A stretch of 64,000 nt of DNA from Sclerurus mexicanus. Its lineage: Eukaryota > Chordata > Aves > Passeriformes > Furnariidae. The notes beneath the pieces are model-generated. The model searched no databases, had not been told where the DNA came from, and saw nothing but the letters and a program-made list of their open reading frames with translations. The position numbers and the translations under genes are program-made. This document shows, piece by piece, positions 50,371-62,285 of this stretch; position 1 is the stretch's first letter, and every line of letters begins with the position of its first letter. The stretch lies in NCBI GenBank assembly GCA_013396755.1, contig VWZF01006727.1:186215-250214 (forward strand). Reading direction: 5' to 3'.

Positions 50371-51283
50371 AAATGAAGATTTGAGAACCATGCTGAAAAG
50401 TACAGAAATCCTCCTTTATGTCTTGATATGGCCAACAGTACTATCTGTAAAATATGCTTTGGCATATGTGACATTTTGTGTTCAGTCTTAGAGGAAATCA
50501 ATATGTCCAGAATGGGAAGAATGTTCTGGGGCTCTGTCTACGTATCTTTTTGAGGACAATAATAAGAAAATAACTATTATTAATAGATTTAACCATTTAT
50601 TTTGACACAAAGTAACCATCTCTATATCTATCTAGTTATGTTGTAAGGCCATGTAACCTTACTTGTCTATGTTCTTGATAATTTAATGAACTCTTTTAAA
50701 TTATATTTAAACCTCAGGAGGTGTGAACAGATATAAGGCAGTTGTAATGAGAGAATATATAAGACTTTTCAACATCAGAATACCAATCTTTTTTTTTTCT
50801 TTTTCTACTATCCACAGAGCACTGAAACCCATTGAGAAAGTGTCTTGAAGTGTGATATGCAACTGACATATTAATTAGAAACTGAGCTTCAAAATATGAC
50901 TTGCTGAACCCAGACAAGTCTAGACAGATCATTTTGTTATGTCTTCCCTAAGTGTGTAAGGATGTTTCTGGTTTCATTCAAAAGAGAAAGGAAAGTTGTT
51001 AATTACATGTCCTTTTTTATCTGTTGATATGTGAAGCAATCCTGGGAGTACCATTAGACCTATGGCATACAGCATTATTATCTTTCAGAAGGGTATAATT
51101 TAGGAGGAAAAGTAGTTTCTTTTAATATATTCTTCTATTAATTTGATCTATCTGAAATATTTTGTGATGAATGTCCATTTTCCACAGCTCGAGACATGTC
51201 ACACTTGCACAATTGTTATGGTGACAACATTTCAGCCCTAAAAATCTAAACAAAAGTGAAACAAGCTTTTTCTCATGGAAACA
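50371..51283. other. Intergenic, nothing recognised
   Basis: AT-rich spacer. The minus-strand frame at 50714-50932 shows no recognisable domain. Confidence 0.65.
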
Positions 51284-52945
51284 TCATAGAATGATAAAAT
51301 GGTTTGAGTTGGAAGGGACCTTGAAGATTACCTGGTTCCAACCCCACTCACTGTGGGTATGAATGACACCCACTGTATTACGTAGCTCAAAGCCCTGTCC
51401 AGCCTGGCCAGGGATGGGGCATCCACAGCTTCTGTGTGCAACCTGTCCCAGTGTCTCACCATGCTCACAGTAAAGAATTACTTCATAATGTCAAAGTTAA
51501 ATCTCTCCTCTTTTAGTTAAAAAAAAATTACCCCTTTTGCTATCACTATCTGCTCATGTAAAATGCCTACAGTGTAAAAGCTGTCTTGTAGACACCCTTT
51601 AGGTACTGGAAGGCCTCCCTGGAGCCTTCTCTTCCCCAGGCTGAATAACCCAAACTCTCTCAACCTGTTTTCATAGGACAGGTACTCCAGCCCTCTGACC
51701 ATTTCCATGGGCCTCCTCTGGACCTGCTCTAACAGGTCCATGTCTTCCTGATAATGGGGGCCCCAAAGCTGAACACAGCACTCCAAGTGGGATCACACCA
51801 GAACACAGTGGAAAGAACAATCACCTTCCTCAGCCTGCTGGTCACACGTCTTTTGATGCAGGCCAGGACATGGTTGGCTTTCTGGGCTGTGAGCACACAT
51901 TGCTGGGTCATATTGAGCTTCTCATCTACCAACACACAAGCATTCTTCTTCACTCTCCACACAGCCTGTATTTGTGCTGGGGATCACTCTGACTCATGTG
52001 CAGGACCTTGCACTTGATCTTGTGAAACTTCACAAGGTTTACACAGTCCCATCTCTCAAGCCGGTACAGGTCCCTCTGGATAGCATCTCTTCCCTCCAGT
52101 GTGTCAACAGCACCACAGAGCTTGGTGTCATCAGCAAACTTGCTGAGGCTGCACTCAGTCCCACTGTCCATGTCTGTGACAAAGATGTTGAACAGTGCTG
52201 GTCACAATCCCAATCCCTGAATAACACCAATCATCACTGCTTTACACTTGCATATTGAACAGTTGACAAGAACTTTCTGAGTGTGGTCATCCAGCCAAGT
52301 CCTTGATCCATACATCAAATCTATGTCTCTCCAGTTTAGAGACAAGGGTGTTGTGAAGGACAGTGCCAAATTCTTTGCACAAGTCCAGGTAGATGCCCTT
52401 CTCTCATCTACCAACACTATAACCCTGTCATAGTAGACAACCAAATTTGTCAGGCACAACTTGCCTTTAGTGGAGCCATGCTGACTGTCATCAATCACCT
52501 TCTTGTTTTCCATGCGCTTTAGCGTAGTTTTCAGGAGAATCTGCTCCATGATCTTGCCAGATATAGAGGTAAGACTGACTGGCCTGTAATTGCCTGAGTC
52601 TTTCTTTTTTTCTTTTTTAAAAGTGGAAGTTATGTTTTCACTTTTCCAGTCAGCGGGAACTTCACCAGACTGCACAACTTTTTGTGAAGTCCTTCCCTGG
52701 CTTAGCCACTTCCTTTTCCAGTTCCCTCAGGACCCATGAATGTATCTCATCAGGTCCCACCCTCCCACCAAGTCTCTTCCTTCAGGAGATGGCCCACATT
52801 TCCCCAAACCTCTTTTTGTCACCAACACACCTAGAGGAACTTTGCTTGTTTCCCTTGACATCCTTGACCACATCTAATTCTAGCAGGGCTTTAGCTTTCC
52901 TAACCTATCCCCTGGCTGATGCGTTCCTGATTCTATGGATAATTT
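51284..52945 (-). mobile_element. CR1 LINE, longest copy (about 1.66 kb) with decayed reverse-transcriptase region
   Basis: The left edge is the complemented CR1 3' end (tcatagaatgataaaatggt ttgagttgg). Reading the minus strand from 52945, the copy enters in the linker before the reverse transcriptase and passes NYRPVSLTS and QHGSTKGKLCLTNL (frame 52675-52202). It reaches GVIQG, the family's GVPQG box, then FADDTK in a second frame (52171-51950), KANHVLACIKRRV in a third, and LREFGLFSLGKRRLQGG in a fourth. The catalytic FADD box survives, but the protein is split over at least four frames and the GVPQG box has an altered residue. The copy is dead and lacks the endonuclease domain and ORF1. 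CR1 moves by target-primed reverse transcription; this one is a 5'-truncated relic. Confidence 0.97.
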
Positions 52946-55900
52946 AAGAAATTTTAGAGGTAGAAATTATGAGTATGAAATGTTTTGTTCTGAATTATTG
53001 GGCCACAGAGACCTTAAAGTAGAGTTTCTTTGCGTAGGATATAATTTTATGTTTTACTACATCAGAAGTTGTGCTACACTTATTGGCTAGGACTTATATT
53101 TTCTGTTTCTACCTTAGAATTCCTTTTTAAAAAACCTAATTCTTGAATACTGTCATAGTTCAATTTGAAAAAGTTGTAGTGCATTCTGCATGCTGCCACT
53201 CTGTTCCTTCACATTTCTTTGCTTTTTTGGTCCATAACTGATTTTAACCATTGAATTATAGCTGTAAAACACCCGTTTCAAATGAAATTGATAATCTTAT
53301 GTTGTAGGAACTTGGACTGTGGAGAAAATTAAATCAAGAGCTTGATTCTGGGGTAATATTACTCAATCAAAAATTTTGGAGTTTTTTTCTAATATAATCC
53401 CTATTTATTAGATGTTTATTTTTGTTCTCTTTCATTAGAAAGGTTTCCATAGAAAGAAACAAAAATAATTCACGAGATATATTTCAAGTTTCATTTTGCT
53501 TTCAGACACACTGGTGTAAACCACATGCATACTGATGAAAACAAAGTCAGACTCAAGCTCTAAATCAATAGTGCTTTCTATTAAACGCATTCTTCCTGTC
53601 TTCTTCCTCTGCTGTGTGTATAAAACAGACTTCAAACATGAACTGAGAAGTTTTTACTTTTTAGCTACACTGCTTTATAATCTACTGTTGCTACTCTTGT
53701 GGAAAGTCTAATGCATCACAACATACATATTTCTATCTCTCTATAAATATATATGTATGCATGTTCATGCACAAACTTAAACGCATTATTCTTTCTGCCC
53801 CCCCTTTCTTTGTAAAACACTGTTTGTTGTGAAACATCTGTGTATAACATTTAAATTTATATGATCTGTTCCAAACATATCTAATATGATTTCTCTCATG
53901 GTTGACATCTGTCATACAGCAACAAAAGTGATCTTTCCTACAACAGAATGAAAAAGACATGCATAATATCAACAAGGATTTTTTAAAAAAATGCTAAAAG
54001 ATCTACAGTGAATGCATTCAGTATTAGTCTCAAAGAAGGTACAATTCTTTCTGAATCTCCATATAAAAAGGGTTTTAAAGTTTACCCACATTTGATTTTA
54101 ATTATTTAGCTTAAAATATACAGTTACATTATTTATGGTAAGTGAAGCACATAAACAATGCCGGTTTTATCCCTAAAAAAATATTTTAAAAGCTAACTTG
54201 AATGCAGCTTGCAATTTAGAGCTGAGGTTTTGCCAACTCATTAGAAGCAAAACTTGGTACAAAATTTCTGACTCAGTTCAACATGAAATGCTTTGACAAG
54301 TTATTTTATGTTAAGGTGACTGCTAAATATATCCCTGATCATTAAATGAGGGTACCTCAAAAATGAAGTCTTAAACACACAGATCCACAAGTACACACTC
54401 TTCTATCAACAAGTTCTGTAGCCTGAAACAGTAGATCAATTACATGCAAAGAATTCAATGTCATTGAACAATTTTCAAAAGGAGGTAAGTCTGAGTCTGT
54501 CACCACCTTTTAAACTACTTGGAGATATACTCATAGTTCAAGAAAGCACATGAGAGATACTCTTGCCGTTGAAGTACTAAATACAAACAGAATTGGGCAG
54601 CCTGTTAATGAGGAAATAATTCTAAAGGAAGAAAATTACAGTTCTATTCATTAACATGCAACATGAATGAAGGAATTAATTGCTATTTTGAGCCTTCAGA
54701 CCAAAATTTGAAAACAGGACACTTCTGTCATTTAGGACTAAACCAGCTCTTATGGAGGGTAGTAGGAATGTGCTAGCAGTTGAATCAATAGATATTGTCT
54801 ACTTCAATTTCTTTATATGTAAAATGAGGGAATATTACTTCTGTGGTGCTGTTGTGAAGCAATAAAGTTCCCACTGACTGATGTTGTTGCTATTTCTGTT
54901 TTATCTAGTTTCCTATTTGGCAAATTGATCGATTCCATCCCTTCAGATAGTTTCCTTAGAATTACCTAGACAAAAGTCATGGTTGTTTCCTTAATTTACA
55001 GTCCCTGAAGACTCATCAATTGCCCTTTGTAACCTTTTCTTTCCTTTAGTACCTATTTGATTACTAGTTCTGAAAGACATGATAAGGAACTACCTACCTT
55101 GTCTATTCATTGAAGGGAACATAGTATTTTTACCACCTTTCCTCCCTCTGACAGAACATACAGGTACATCTATTGTCTCCAAATTTCTTTCCTCTTTTCT
55201 CCTCTTGGGTTGTGGTGATGGTTTGTGTGATACAGGTTTATCAGCATCTTTTTCTCCTTACTGCCTATGTTAAGCCAAACTTCTCCTCTACAAACCTTTA
55301 CAGTCCTTCATGAAAGGTCCTATTCATCAATGCATTGAAAGTTAAAGTTAAGTGTGTGTTTAATTACCTATGGATGTGAAGTATATTTGCTATTTCTCTA
55401 CTATACTTCTCTAACTGGTTATTCATTTCACTGCATTACTTTAACGAACATTGGCATGATGGTAATTTAATCACAAATTATTCTCATGTATTTACTCATT
55501 TTACTTGTTAAAATAAGTGACGTAACGCATAAAAACCAAAGATGAATACCAAGCATTTGCAAGAATTAGAAAACAGCACAAGTTTTCTCCAAATTTTACA
55601 CAAGATGCACTGCAAAATCCTATATAAATATAAACATGTCAGTCTGGTATACATTTGCTTATCTGAACTCTTTCAAGTACTGGGTAAGCAATTCAATGTC
55701 TTAAAAGAAATACTGTAAGTGTAATATTGCCCCGCTGTAAAGATGAAGAAACAGAAGTCTAGCATGAAAGCTTGTACAGTAAAATATTCAGTTTAATTTT
55801 GTATTTTCAAAGGCTTGAGTAACTCTGACCCAGACAATTCAACAGCCAAAATATTCCTGCAATTTTAGGAATGTTTTCCAGGCTCAAGTGTTGCGTCTAT

Positions 55901-56216
55901 ACATATTGCAACTTGGTTAACTATTTATTTTTGCTGTGTAAAACTGGCTTATAAATTGAAGAATTTGTTCTCTAGAAATTATATGAAAACATATTGGCCA
56001 TTCTGACAAGAGATAGATGCATTTATTTTTGCCAGCACTGTCACATGTGGACTGGATCCAGCAGAATGTAGATGGGATAAACAAAGCTTTTTGGCAGACC
56101 ATTATTAACAAAGGACTGATCCTGTTAAGAGCATGAGAACAATCTAGGAGCTTTTCTGCTACAAAACATGTCTTATAGGTTAAATTTATGTTGTATGAAC
56201 AAGGGCGTAAGAGCTA
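52946..56216. other. Intergenic, no recognisable gene
   Basis: AT-rich sequence with short chance frames only. No CR1 or LTR signature that I can support. Confidence 0.65.
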
Positions 56217-56397
56217 TTTTTTTCTCTCTTTCTCCTTCCTTCCTTCCTGCCTCCCTTCCTCCCTTACATCCCTCCTTCCTTCCCTCCTTCCCTCCTTCCT
56301 CCCCTCCCCTCCCCTCCCTTCCCTCCTTCCCTCCTTCCCTCTCACCTTTCCTTCTTCCCTTCTCCCTCCCTCCTCTCCATCTGCCTCTTCCTTTTTC
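56217..56397 (+). repeat. Polypyrimidine (C/T) tract, about 180 bp
   Basis: Irregular ccttccttcctgcctcc, cctccttcc and ccctcccctcccct units with only a handful of purines on the plus strand. The complementary strand is an equally pure G/A tract. The long frames here (S/P/L-rich on plus, E/G/R/K-rich on minus, up to 160 codons) arise from the composition and are not genes. Confidence 0.97.
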
Positions 56398-57819
56398 TGA
56401 AAGCATTCCACAGGTGAGGAAAGAGTTAAAGAAATTCTGAGTATTAGGCAAGTTTAAAGATGGAATATGTAGAAGTTTTAACATTTTTAGGCAACGCTTG
56501 AACCTTTCATAGTGTGCAGAAATGTTAACTAGTTTCCAAACTAGAAGCATGTTGAAATCACATGACTTGAAGAATGATTTGGCTTGAAAGGAGGGGAAGC
56601 AAAGGAATGCAGTGATTTTCCTATTGACACCAGCAGCTTCTGTAGATGTCTCCAAAGTACATTAAAACACTTCATGGACCTTTCAAGCTATAATCTGTTG
56701 TTCCATATCCCTTTCCTAACTGCTTCAGCTGCAATGCTGCACAGACACACAGACATACTATGAAGTTTGTGGTTGTCAGATCTGTCCTGGGCAGTGCCCA
56801 AAGTGCCCCAAAATAAGCAGCAAAACATGTAACAGAAATTAAAGCTGAACTAAATCAGAGAGAAGTGAGAACTGGCTTTTTTTTTTTTTAGTTAAACAGC
56901 AGGATACAAATAATCACAAGATAAATGTCTCCATATTCAACCTTAAACACACACCACTGGTACTGCCATGGCATTGAATAATTGGCATTGTTAAATATAC
57001 AGCAATCCAGGAGGAATCCAGAAGTGCTGCTCTGAGATGATCTGTGATACTTTTTTCACCTCGGTGCATCATTAATGGACATTTTTGATAAACCTTGAGA
57101 AAGGCTGAGAAATTAAAAACAAAACAAAATAAGAAAAAAAACCCAAACCCCCAGAAACAATAAATAGGTAGTTCTAGTATTTAAAACCATCTTGGAACTA
57201 TTAAGCATTTAAAATCCTTCAAGGAGAAAACATTTATTTGAAGAAGTTCCCTGTTAAGAAAAAAAAAAAAAAGGCACATTATTCTGAAAGTATCTGAAAG
57301 TTGATGTGTGTGACAGAGTGACTCATTTTTTCCAAAGGACTCTATGAAAGCTTTCAGTGACAGGGATAAACTGTATGATACTAAAAATGTTGAGAGAAAA
57401 AAATGTTTCAGGTTCTCTTTTATAAAAATTGAGTAGTTCCGTGGGGTTTCTTCTTGCCTTGGTAGATTTTTTTATGGTGTATTCTTCTTTTTTTTTTTTT
57501 TTTTGTACTTTAGGCATCTGAACAGCAAAAAGAAAATTCTGCTGCATAGAGGAGGCCATCCTCTGCATGAGGAAAGATGTACCACAATATTTCATTCTGT
57601 ACTTCTTTTAAAGTTACCTCTAAGAGCTTCACAAAGTCTTTACACGAAATGTCAAGAAGAAAGGGGAGAAATAGGTGAAATGGAGAGAAAAGAAATGTGG
57701 AAAGCTCTGCTGAAGCATATTAAATATGCATTTATGTCTAAGACCAACATGCCCAAACTGCCTTTAGAGTCTTCCATATGCACTTAAAAAGAGAAGAAAT
57801 ACAAAGAATTTAAATATTT
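56398..57819. other. Intergenic, nothing recognised
   Basis: AT-rich sequence with A runs near 57258-57272 and a T run at 57488-57504. No gene signature. Confidence 0.65.
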
Positions 57820-57960
57820 CATAGAATTATAGAATACTTTGACCTGGAAGGGACCTTAAAGACCATCACCACCCTGCAATGGGCAGGGATATCTTCCACT
57901 AGAGCAGATTGGTCAGATTCCCATCCAGCCTAGCCTTGAACAATTCCAGGGATAGGGTAT
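57820..57960 (-). mobile_element. CR1 LINE 3' tail fragment
   Basis: It has two complemented tail octamers (catagaattatagaat), then 'gacctggaagggaccttaaa', 'gcaatgggcagggatatctt', 'ccactagagcagattggtca', 'agccttgaacaattccaggg'. The CR1 3' end is clear and the copy is truncated near 57960. Confidence 0.93.
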
Positions 57961-60900
57961 CATCATTTCAGATGATGTATAAAAAATGAAAGGCAGATTT
58001 CCCTTAAGAACCATATATACAGCACTACCTGTACCCTCCTAGTTTAAATTCTGTCAACAAACACACATAGAAAAAATGCAAGCAGCTATTCTGTCCTTAA
58101 CATCTGTGTGAAACATTTGACTTGGAAGAAGGACTAGGGCTTGTAAAGAGTGATCTGTACAAGCTGATACCAGCTGTCAGGCTCTTCTGCATGCTTTCAA
58201 GTATGGAGGAAATCCAGTGTACCCAGGGCCAGTTTCTGAGACAAAGCTCCTCTTGGAGGGAGCAGCCATGACATTTAACCCTCCCACTCAGGCAGAGTGG
58301 CTATAGAAAAGATGCCTGTTTGGAAAGTTTTCCTGACCCTTGCTAACTCCCAAATCCCTGTCATGATTATTTGGAAAAGGTCTATTTGGCATAGATCACT
58401 TCCATCGAAGTGAGAACCAGAATGGCTGAATAGAATCAGCACTCTGACTCAGACACAGGACCAGCCTGGTTTAGTTCATTTGTTCATAAAAATAATAACC
58501 ACTTCCTCATCCCTTGTGCTTCCTTTAACAGCTTCTTCGCTGGTGTCTGTATTCCCTAGAGCTAACTTCACTCCGTTAGTACAATTTGCAAGACCCACTT
58601 TTCTCACCTTGAATTCTCTGGTATGAAGTCTTTGAGGCTCTATTCAGTGCATTCTCCAGCACATCATCAATCAGGAGTTCCTTTTTAATTAAATTGCGGC
58701 CTGCTTATGGGTTTCTCACCTGTTCAGCTAACTGTATTTCTCTGAGCCTGAATTTACTTGTACAGCTATCTCCTGTAGAGAGAGACACTGCTCAGACCAG
58801 GGAATGGTTGATATTCTCAAGGAACCAGACAGAAATCATCCATAAAGAATTCTGAATGCAGTTTTTTTTCAATAATTACATCTTAGTTGGATTTGTTTCA
58901 CAAACTGTGTTTCAAAGGTATTTTTCCAAGGCTTTCTTTGGACTTGCATTTCTCTTTCAGCCACTGAGGCAGTTCCTCACTTACATTGTCCTCTCTTAGT
59001 TTCAGGCTTCAGAGTAAATATTGCATGGACTCAGAGTCTCAGAGCTTTGGCATCTGTAAATGCCTATAGTATTACTATCCCCACAGGTATTTGTGAAAGC
59101 GAATCTTTGTGATGAACATATTGTGGCGGCCTAAATATATCCAGCTTTAAGAGCCAGAAGTCTACCCAAGACACGGTGAGTACTGATCCTACTTTGTGTC
59201 TATAGAATTTGATGGCTTATATAGTGCATATCTTTAGAGGGAATGTGGTTAAGATAGAGGACACCTGTTCTTAATTTCTGTTTATGCCTTGATGGAACAT
59301 GAGGAATTTATCAGTATTGTAAAAGGGCTGGGCATACATCTTTTCTCAGTTCATCCCCCCAGAGTTGTTTGTTGGAGAAATCAACCAACAGAACATTGGA
59401 TATAATTGCAAAAAATGGATATAATTCTTTTTTCTGGGGCTGTAAGGAAATAGGCATGAGTTAGCCCACGAAATAAGATAAGTTCATTATGACACTTTTT
59501 TTTTTTTCTTTTGGGGATCACATGAGTAATTAGATCAAAGAGACAGAGCCTATCTGATCCAAAATCTACTGTAGTGCCAGAAGGGAAGACACAGTTCTGT
59601 ATAGACCAATTACCACCCTAAAGCCATTCACTTACAAGAATAATAAAAAAACTTTCAGTGGTTTTCAACTGCCTTTAGTGCTGAGAGAGAGCTCGACAGG
59701 GCTGCAAGTGAAGCAGACAGGGAAATATACTGTTTATTTTTGTGCTGATATGATTTTTTGCTTTGTGTTGATGTGCAAGATATGCTGACAATGTAATCTT
59801 TCCTCATCTATGAAAGGAGAAATGAAGCTTTTATCACACACCTCAGAAAGAAACACTGTGTTTGAGTAAGCTAAACCTATTGCTTTGGGCTGTCCTGTGA
59901 CATAGCTCCTTTCATTATCCATTAACCTAGATAACGCTAGAGAGCAAGTCTTCCATAGAACTCTTTATCTTTAAATCTTCAGAAGCCTAGGAGTAAACAC
60001 AATTCTTTCATTTTATAGATTGTCAGCAAGGCAAGAGATGCAGATGTGAAGCACTATGTGCAGTAAAAAGGAGCCTTTTGACTGAATTTTAAGAATTTAC
60101 TCTTCCAGATTACTGTCTACATTTTCCTGTCTCATCAGACAGCTTATAACTACAAGTATTTCCTCATAATTTTATTTAAAGAAATGGCTATGGCAATTTC
60201 TGGAGAGACACTACAAAATAATCTGGATCAATCTCTGTTACAAGTACAGCTGCAACTAAAATGCTACATATAACCAATAAACATATGCATTTAAATTGTA
60301 ATGTGACAGACCAACTTAACTATAAGCGATTCAATCAAGATTTTCTCCAGTACCAATTAATCTCATCCTTGAGAAATAAAGTAAGCAACTAGAATTACTG
60401 GAATGACTATGTTTCACAGGAGTCATGCCACTTTAGCATCATATTTGGCTGATAGTGTTGTTCGATCACTCAGGACCATTTGTTATCGATTTCTTGTACA
60501 AATGCTACCATCATAATAAGGTAATACTGCCATCAATACAAGTAGCATTGCCACATAGTCTCATCATTGCTCTTTGGGGGAACATTAGCTCATGTTCTGC
60601 CTTTCCATAAAATCTCTGCAGTTCTGCCTGTTGACAAAAGCTATTTCTGAGATGAGAGCCAGAACTCCGTCAACAGAAATTACTAAGAAGAAAACACTCA
60701 TGTGTATAAATAAATTAACACAAAATTACCTAGGGACAATCCAAAACTCCTAAAATGACAGTTTGCTATGCTTTGTATGCCAGTTTATATACGATTTTCT
60801 ACATAAATTTGTAATCCTCCATTGTGTTAAGGTCTGATCCTTCCAAGGCAAAGCCTGGGATATCTAGAGAGGGACACTTCAACTTCTGTTTTTTACTTAA

Positions 60901-61095
60901 AACCCCTCTAAAGTTTTATGGAGTTATAGAAAACCTGGTATGAATCTGATATTATTCAGAATGACCACACCTAATTTAAAATGCTAACTGAGATGAATTA
61001 ATGTCTAAGGGTACTTAGGAATTCTATTAAATGCAATAGGATTGAAGAACAAGTAGAATCTCATTTAAGTTCACCCTGGGGGAACCATCAGGAAT
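57961..61095. other. Intergenic, no recognisable gene
   Basis: The sequence is slightly less AT-rich around 58150-59050 but shows no open frame or splice pattern I would defend. No interspersed repeat was recognised. Confidence 0.6.
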
Positions 61096-61398
61096 ATGAC
61101 AGGCTGACAGGCTGAGAGTGCTGGAGTTGTTCAGCTTGGAGGAGAGAAGATTCCAGGGAGACCTTAGAGCACCTTCCAGTAGCTCCAGCTACAAGAAAGC
61201 TGAAGAGGGACATTTTATAAAGGCATGTAGTGATGGGGCAAAGAGGGATGGCTTTAAACTGAAAGAGAGCAGGTTTAGATTAGATATTAAGAATTCTTTA
61301 CTGTGAGGATGGTAAGGCAAAGGCACACAGGTTGTCCAGAGAAGCTGTGGCTGTCCTATCCCTGGAAGTGTTGGATGGGGCTTTCAGCAACCTGGTCA
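61096..61398 (+). mobile_element. CR1 LINE, left part (split by an insertion)
   Basis: Sense CR1 text runs 'gaggctgagagtgctggagt'-like, 'gttcagcttggaggagagaa', 'gattccagggagaccttaga', 'ctacaagaaagctgaagagg', 'aggtttagattagatattaa', 'gttgtccagagaagctgtgg' and 'ggggctttcagcaacctggt'. The frame encodes LELFSLEERRFQGDL and FRLDIKNS, remnants of the ORF2 C terminus. The sequence stops being CR1 at about 61398 and the missing tail is found at 62213-62285. Confidence 0.93.
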
Positions 61399-62205
61399 AG
61401 AACCTGGACAACCCTCCCCTCTGCTATCCAGGACAGTGTAAGGACTTAAAGAGCACAATTTCGTGTCTCAAACACTGTCAAGGTCACAGAAGGAACTTGC
61501 CATAAGATAAGCCACCATAGCAGGAACTTGAGATAAGCACAGAAGAGAGGAATTTGCAACAGAAAGGCGCTAATTGCAGGCCTGGTGGAGGTGAGTTCTG
61601 GTTAGCACATTCTGGTTAACACATTCAGACAAAAATTCCCACTGTGGCAAACCATGGGAAAGAAAGCAACTGCTCATACACATATCACCTCAAGTTATGG
61701 GAGAGATGGCATCTGCAATCACTAACAACTACTGAAGTGTCCCCAGAACCATTTCTGAGGCCTTTCACCAGAAGACTGCACATGATACACAGTGCTAAAA
61801 CTCCCCACCGAGGGAAGGTACCTGGGTGTTCCCACCTGAACCTGAATACGCATTAACCCACTGAACTCTTTGTTTTGTGGGCTTCCCCCACCCACAGCAG
61901 ATTACAACTGCAACCATCAACAATCAGGTCTCATTGCTGGATCCATGGGTGGTGATAACTTTTTTTTCTGCTATCTACTCTTCTCCTTTCTTTCTTTCTT
62001 TTCCTTCTGTGTTTTCCTCATAATTTTATATTGCTATAGTACTGTAGATAATGACCAAAGTGGCTACCTCATTTTCAGTGCAATCAAATTGCTCTAAAGT
62101 ATATATATATATATGTATATATACGTATATATACACCAATCATTCAGTGTCATCCACCCCAAGGGATATGTTAAGAAGACCCTGAGTTACCCTCACCTTC
62201 AGTGG
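61399..62205 (+). mobile_element. LTR-like insertion (about 0.8 kb) inside a CR1
   Basis: Non-CR1 sequence separates the two halves of one CR1. Blocks such as 'tttgttttgtgggcttcccc', 'cacccacagcagattacaac', 'cattgctggatccatgggtg' and 'gtataattttatattgctat'-like text resemble avian ERVL-type LTRs as I remember them. A 7-bp direct repeat, ctggtca, flanks it (61392-61398 and 62206-62212) and might be the target-site duplication. The ends next to it are not a clean TG...CA, so the exact boundaries, and even the strand, are uncertain. A TA-rich microsatellite sits near the right end. Confidence 0.5.
62098..62135. repeat. (TA)n microsatellite ending in a perfect 22-bp palindrome
   Basis: An alternating TA run is followed by a self-complementary 22-base segment at 62114-62135 centred on CG (62124/62125), with arms tgtatatatac and gtatatataca. 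It lies within the insertion that splits the CR1. Confidence 0.93.
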
Positions 62206-62212
62206 CTGGTCA

Positions 62213-62285
62213 TAACACATAGTGGGGTTAGACCTAGATAATCTTTAAGATCCCTTCCAACCCAAAATATTCTAGGAGTCTATGA
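62213..62285 (+). mobile_element. CR1 LINE, right part (3' tail) of the split copy
   Basis: The CR1 3' end resumes with 'agtggggttagacctagata', 'atctttaagatcccttccaa', 'cccaaaatattctagga' and 'gtctatgat'. It supplies exactly the tail region missing from the CR1 part that ends at 61398, in the same orientation. Confidence 0.9.

Noticed and set aside
52202..52675. 157-codon minus-strand open frame with reverse-transcriptase motifs
   Set aside because: Part of a dead 5'-truncated CR1 with frameshifts, so it is annotated as a mobile element and not as a CDS.
56173..56655. 160-codon minus-strand frame rich in E, G, R and K, and plus-strand S/P/L frames
   Set aside because: Direct translations of the polypyrimidine/polypurine tract; composition alone explains them.
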